Positions 63,971 through 64,000 of a DNA stretch of 64,000 nucleotides are shown in pieces. The notes beneath the pieces were generated by a model. It was not told where the DNA came from. It made no database searches and was given only the letters and a program-made list of their open reading frames with translations. The stretch lies in the NCBI RefSeq assembly GCF_028372415.1, contig NC_092875.1, forward strand, positions 32,072,817 through 32,136,816, in the 5' to 3' direction. This DNA comes from Notamacropus eugenii. Lineage: Eukaryota > Chordata > Mammalia > Diprotodontia > Macropodidae. Both the position numbers and the translations under genes were made by a program. Position 1 is the stretch's first letter. Every line of letters begins with the position of its first letter.

Positions 63971-64000
63971 CCGCCCAGCTCTCCTGCCATTGGGCCAGGC

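Larger units (their letters stand above)
57250..64000 (+). other. RBM19: RBM19 intron 16, partial
   Basis: No RRM5 exon is recognisable. Contents: a pyrimidine-rich stretch (57450-57960) with two overlapping 152-codon ORFs lacking any known domain, MIR/SINE pieces (58200-58330, 59330-59700, 59870-59990, 61850-62010, 62830-62970, 63540-63720), a possible L3-like start (62220-62360), TG and CA repeats, a 95-bp duplicated segment and the repeat-free block. Confidence 0.75.

Noticed and set aside
1-64000. tRNA genes, snoRNAs, CRISPR arrays, bacterial or phage systems
   Set aside because: tRNA-like boxes occur only as SINE heads. No paired C/D or H/ACA box set was convincing in RBM19 introns. The DNA is vertebrate throughout.

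Overview
The window is nuclear DNA from a therian mammal, most likely a marsupial. It carries the 5' two thirds of RBM19 on the + strand. The encoded protein is recognisable exon by exon as the six-RRM nucleolar protein RBM19 (yeast Mrd1 orthologue). The intergenic and intronic DNA is packed with MIR/CORE-type SINEs, L2 and L3/CR1-type LINE remnants, an L1/HAL1 lineage, and SINEs that I associate with marsupials: a tRNA-headed SINE with an RTE-like tail, and a second repeat with a conserved opening seen three times here. I cannot name the species.

Layout. Positions 1-26600 are intergenic and I find no gene there. They hold nested SINEs, L2/L3 fragments, two L1 3' ends in opposite orientation (6003-6605 and 16941-18205), simple repeats, a few repeat-poor blocks (notably 20530-21480 and 22930-23330) and a strong CTCF-like motif at 5680-5699. 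In human the DNA upstream of RBM19 faces TBX5, so this flank would be part of the TBX5-RBM19 interval if synteny holds. A CpG-rich promoter follows at about 26540-27330, with CTCF-, NRF1-, ETS-, E-box- and YY1-like sites. The start codon is at 27130.

Sixteen coding exons (27130-57249) join in frame with GT/AG introns. They encode 682 residues plus the first base of the next codon: RRM1 (exons 1-3), an acidic linker (exons 3-6), RRM2 (exons 7-10), RRM3 (exons 10-12), a conserved linker (exons 12-14) and RRM4 (exons 15-16). RRM5, RRM6 and the C-terminus must lie beyond 64000; the window ends inside intron 16. Intron 1 (8.1 kb) and intron 14 (5.6 kb) hold most of the intronic repeats. Intron 14 contains a nearly full-length half-LINE (HAL1-like: L1 ORF1 and a 3' end but no ORF2).

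Main items for a second look: a repeat-free block with four GATA motifs in intron 16 (about 60690-61440); a 33-bp repeat unit found as arrays or single copies at six loci, once as a nearly perfect array whose period keeps an 11-residue frame open; a 95-bp local duplication inside intron 16; an 8-codon upstream ORF whose ATG lies inside the YY1 motif; and TG/GU tracts placed directly beside splice sites of exons 5 and 9. I see no CRISPR array, bacterial system or unknown multi-gene system; this is an ordinary vertebrate locus with interesting non-coding detail.
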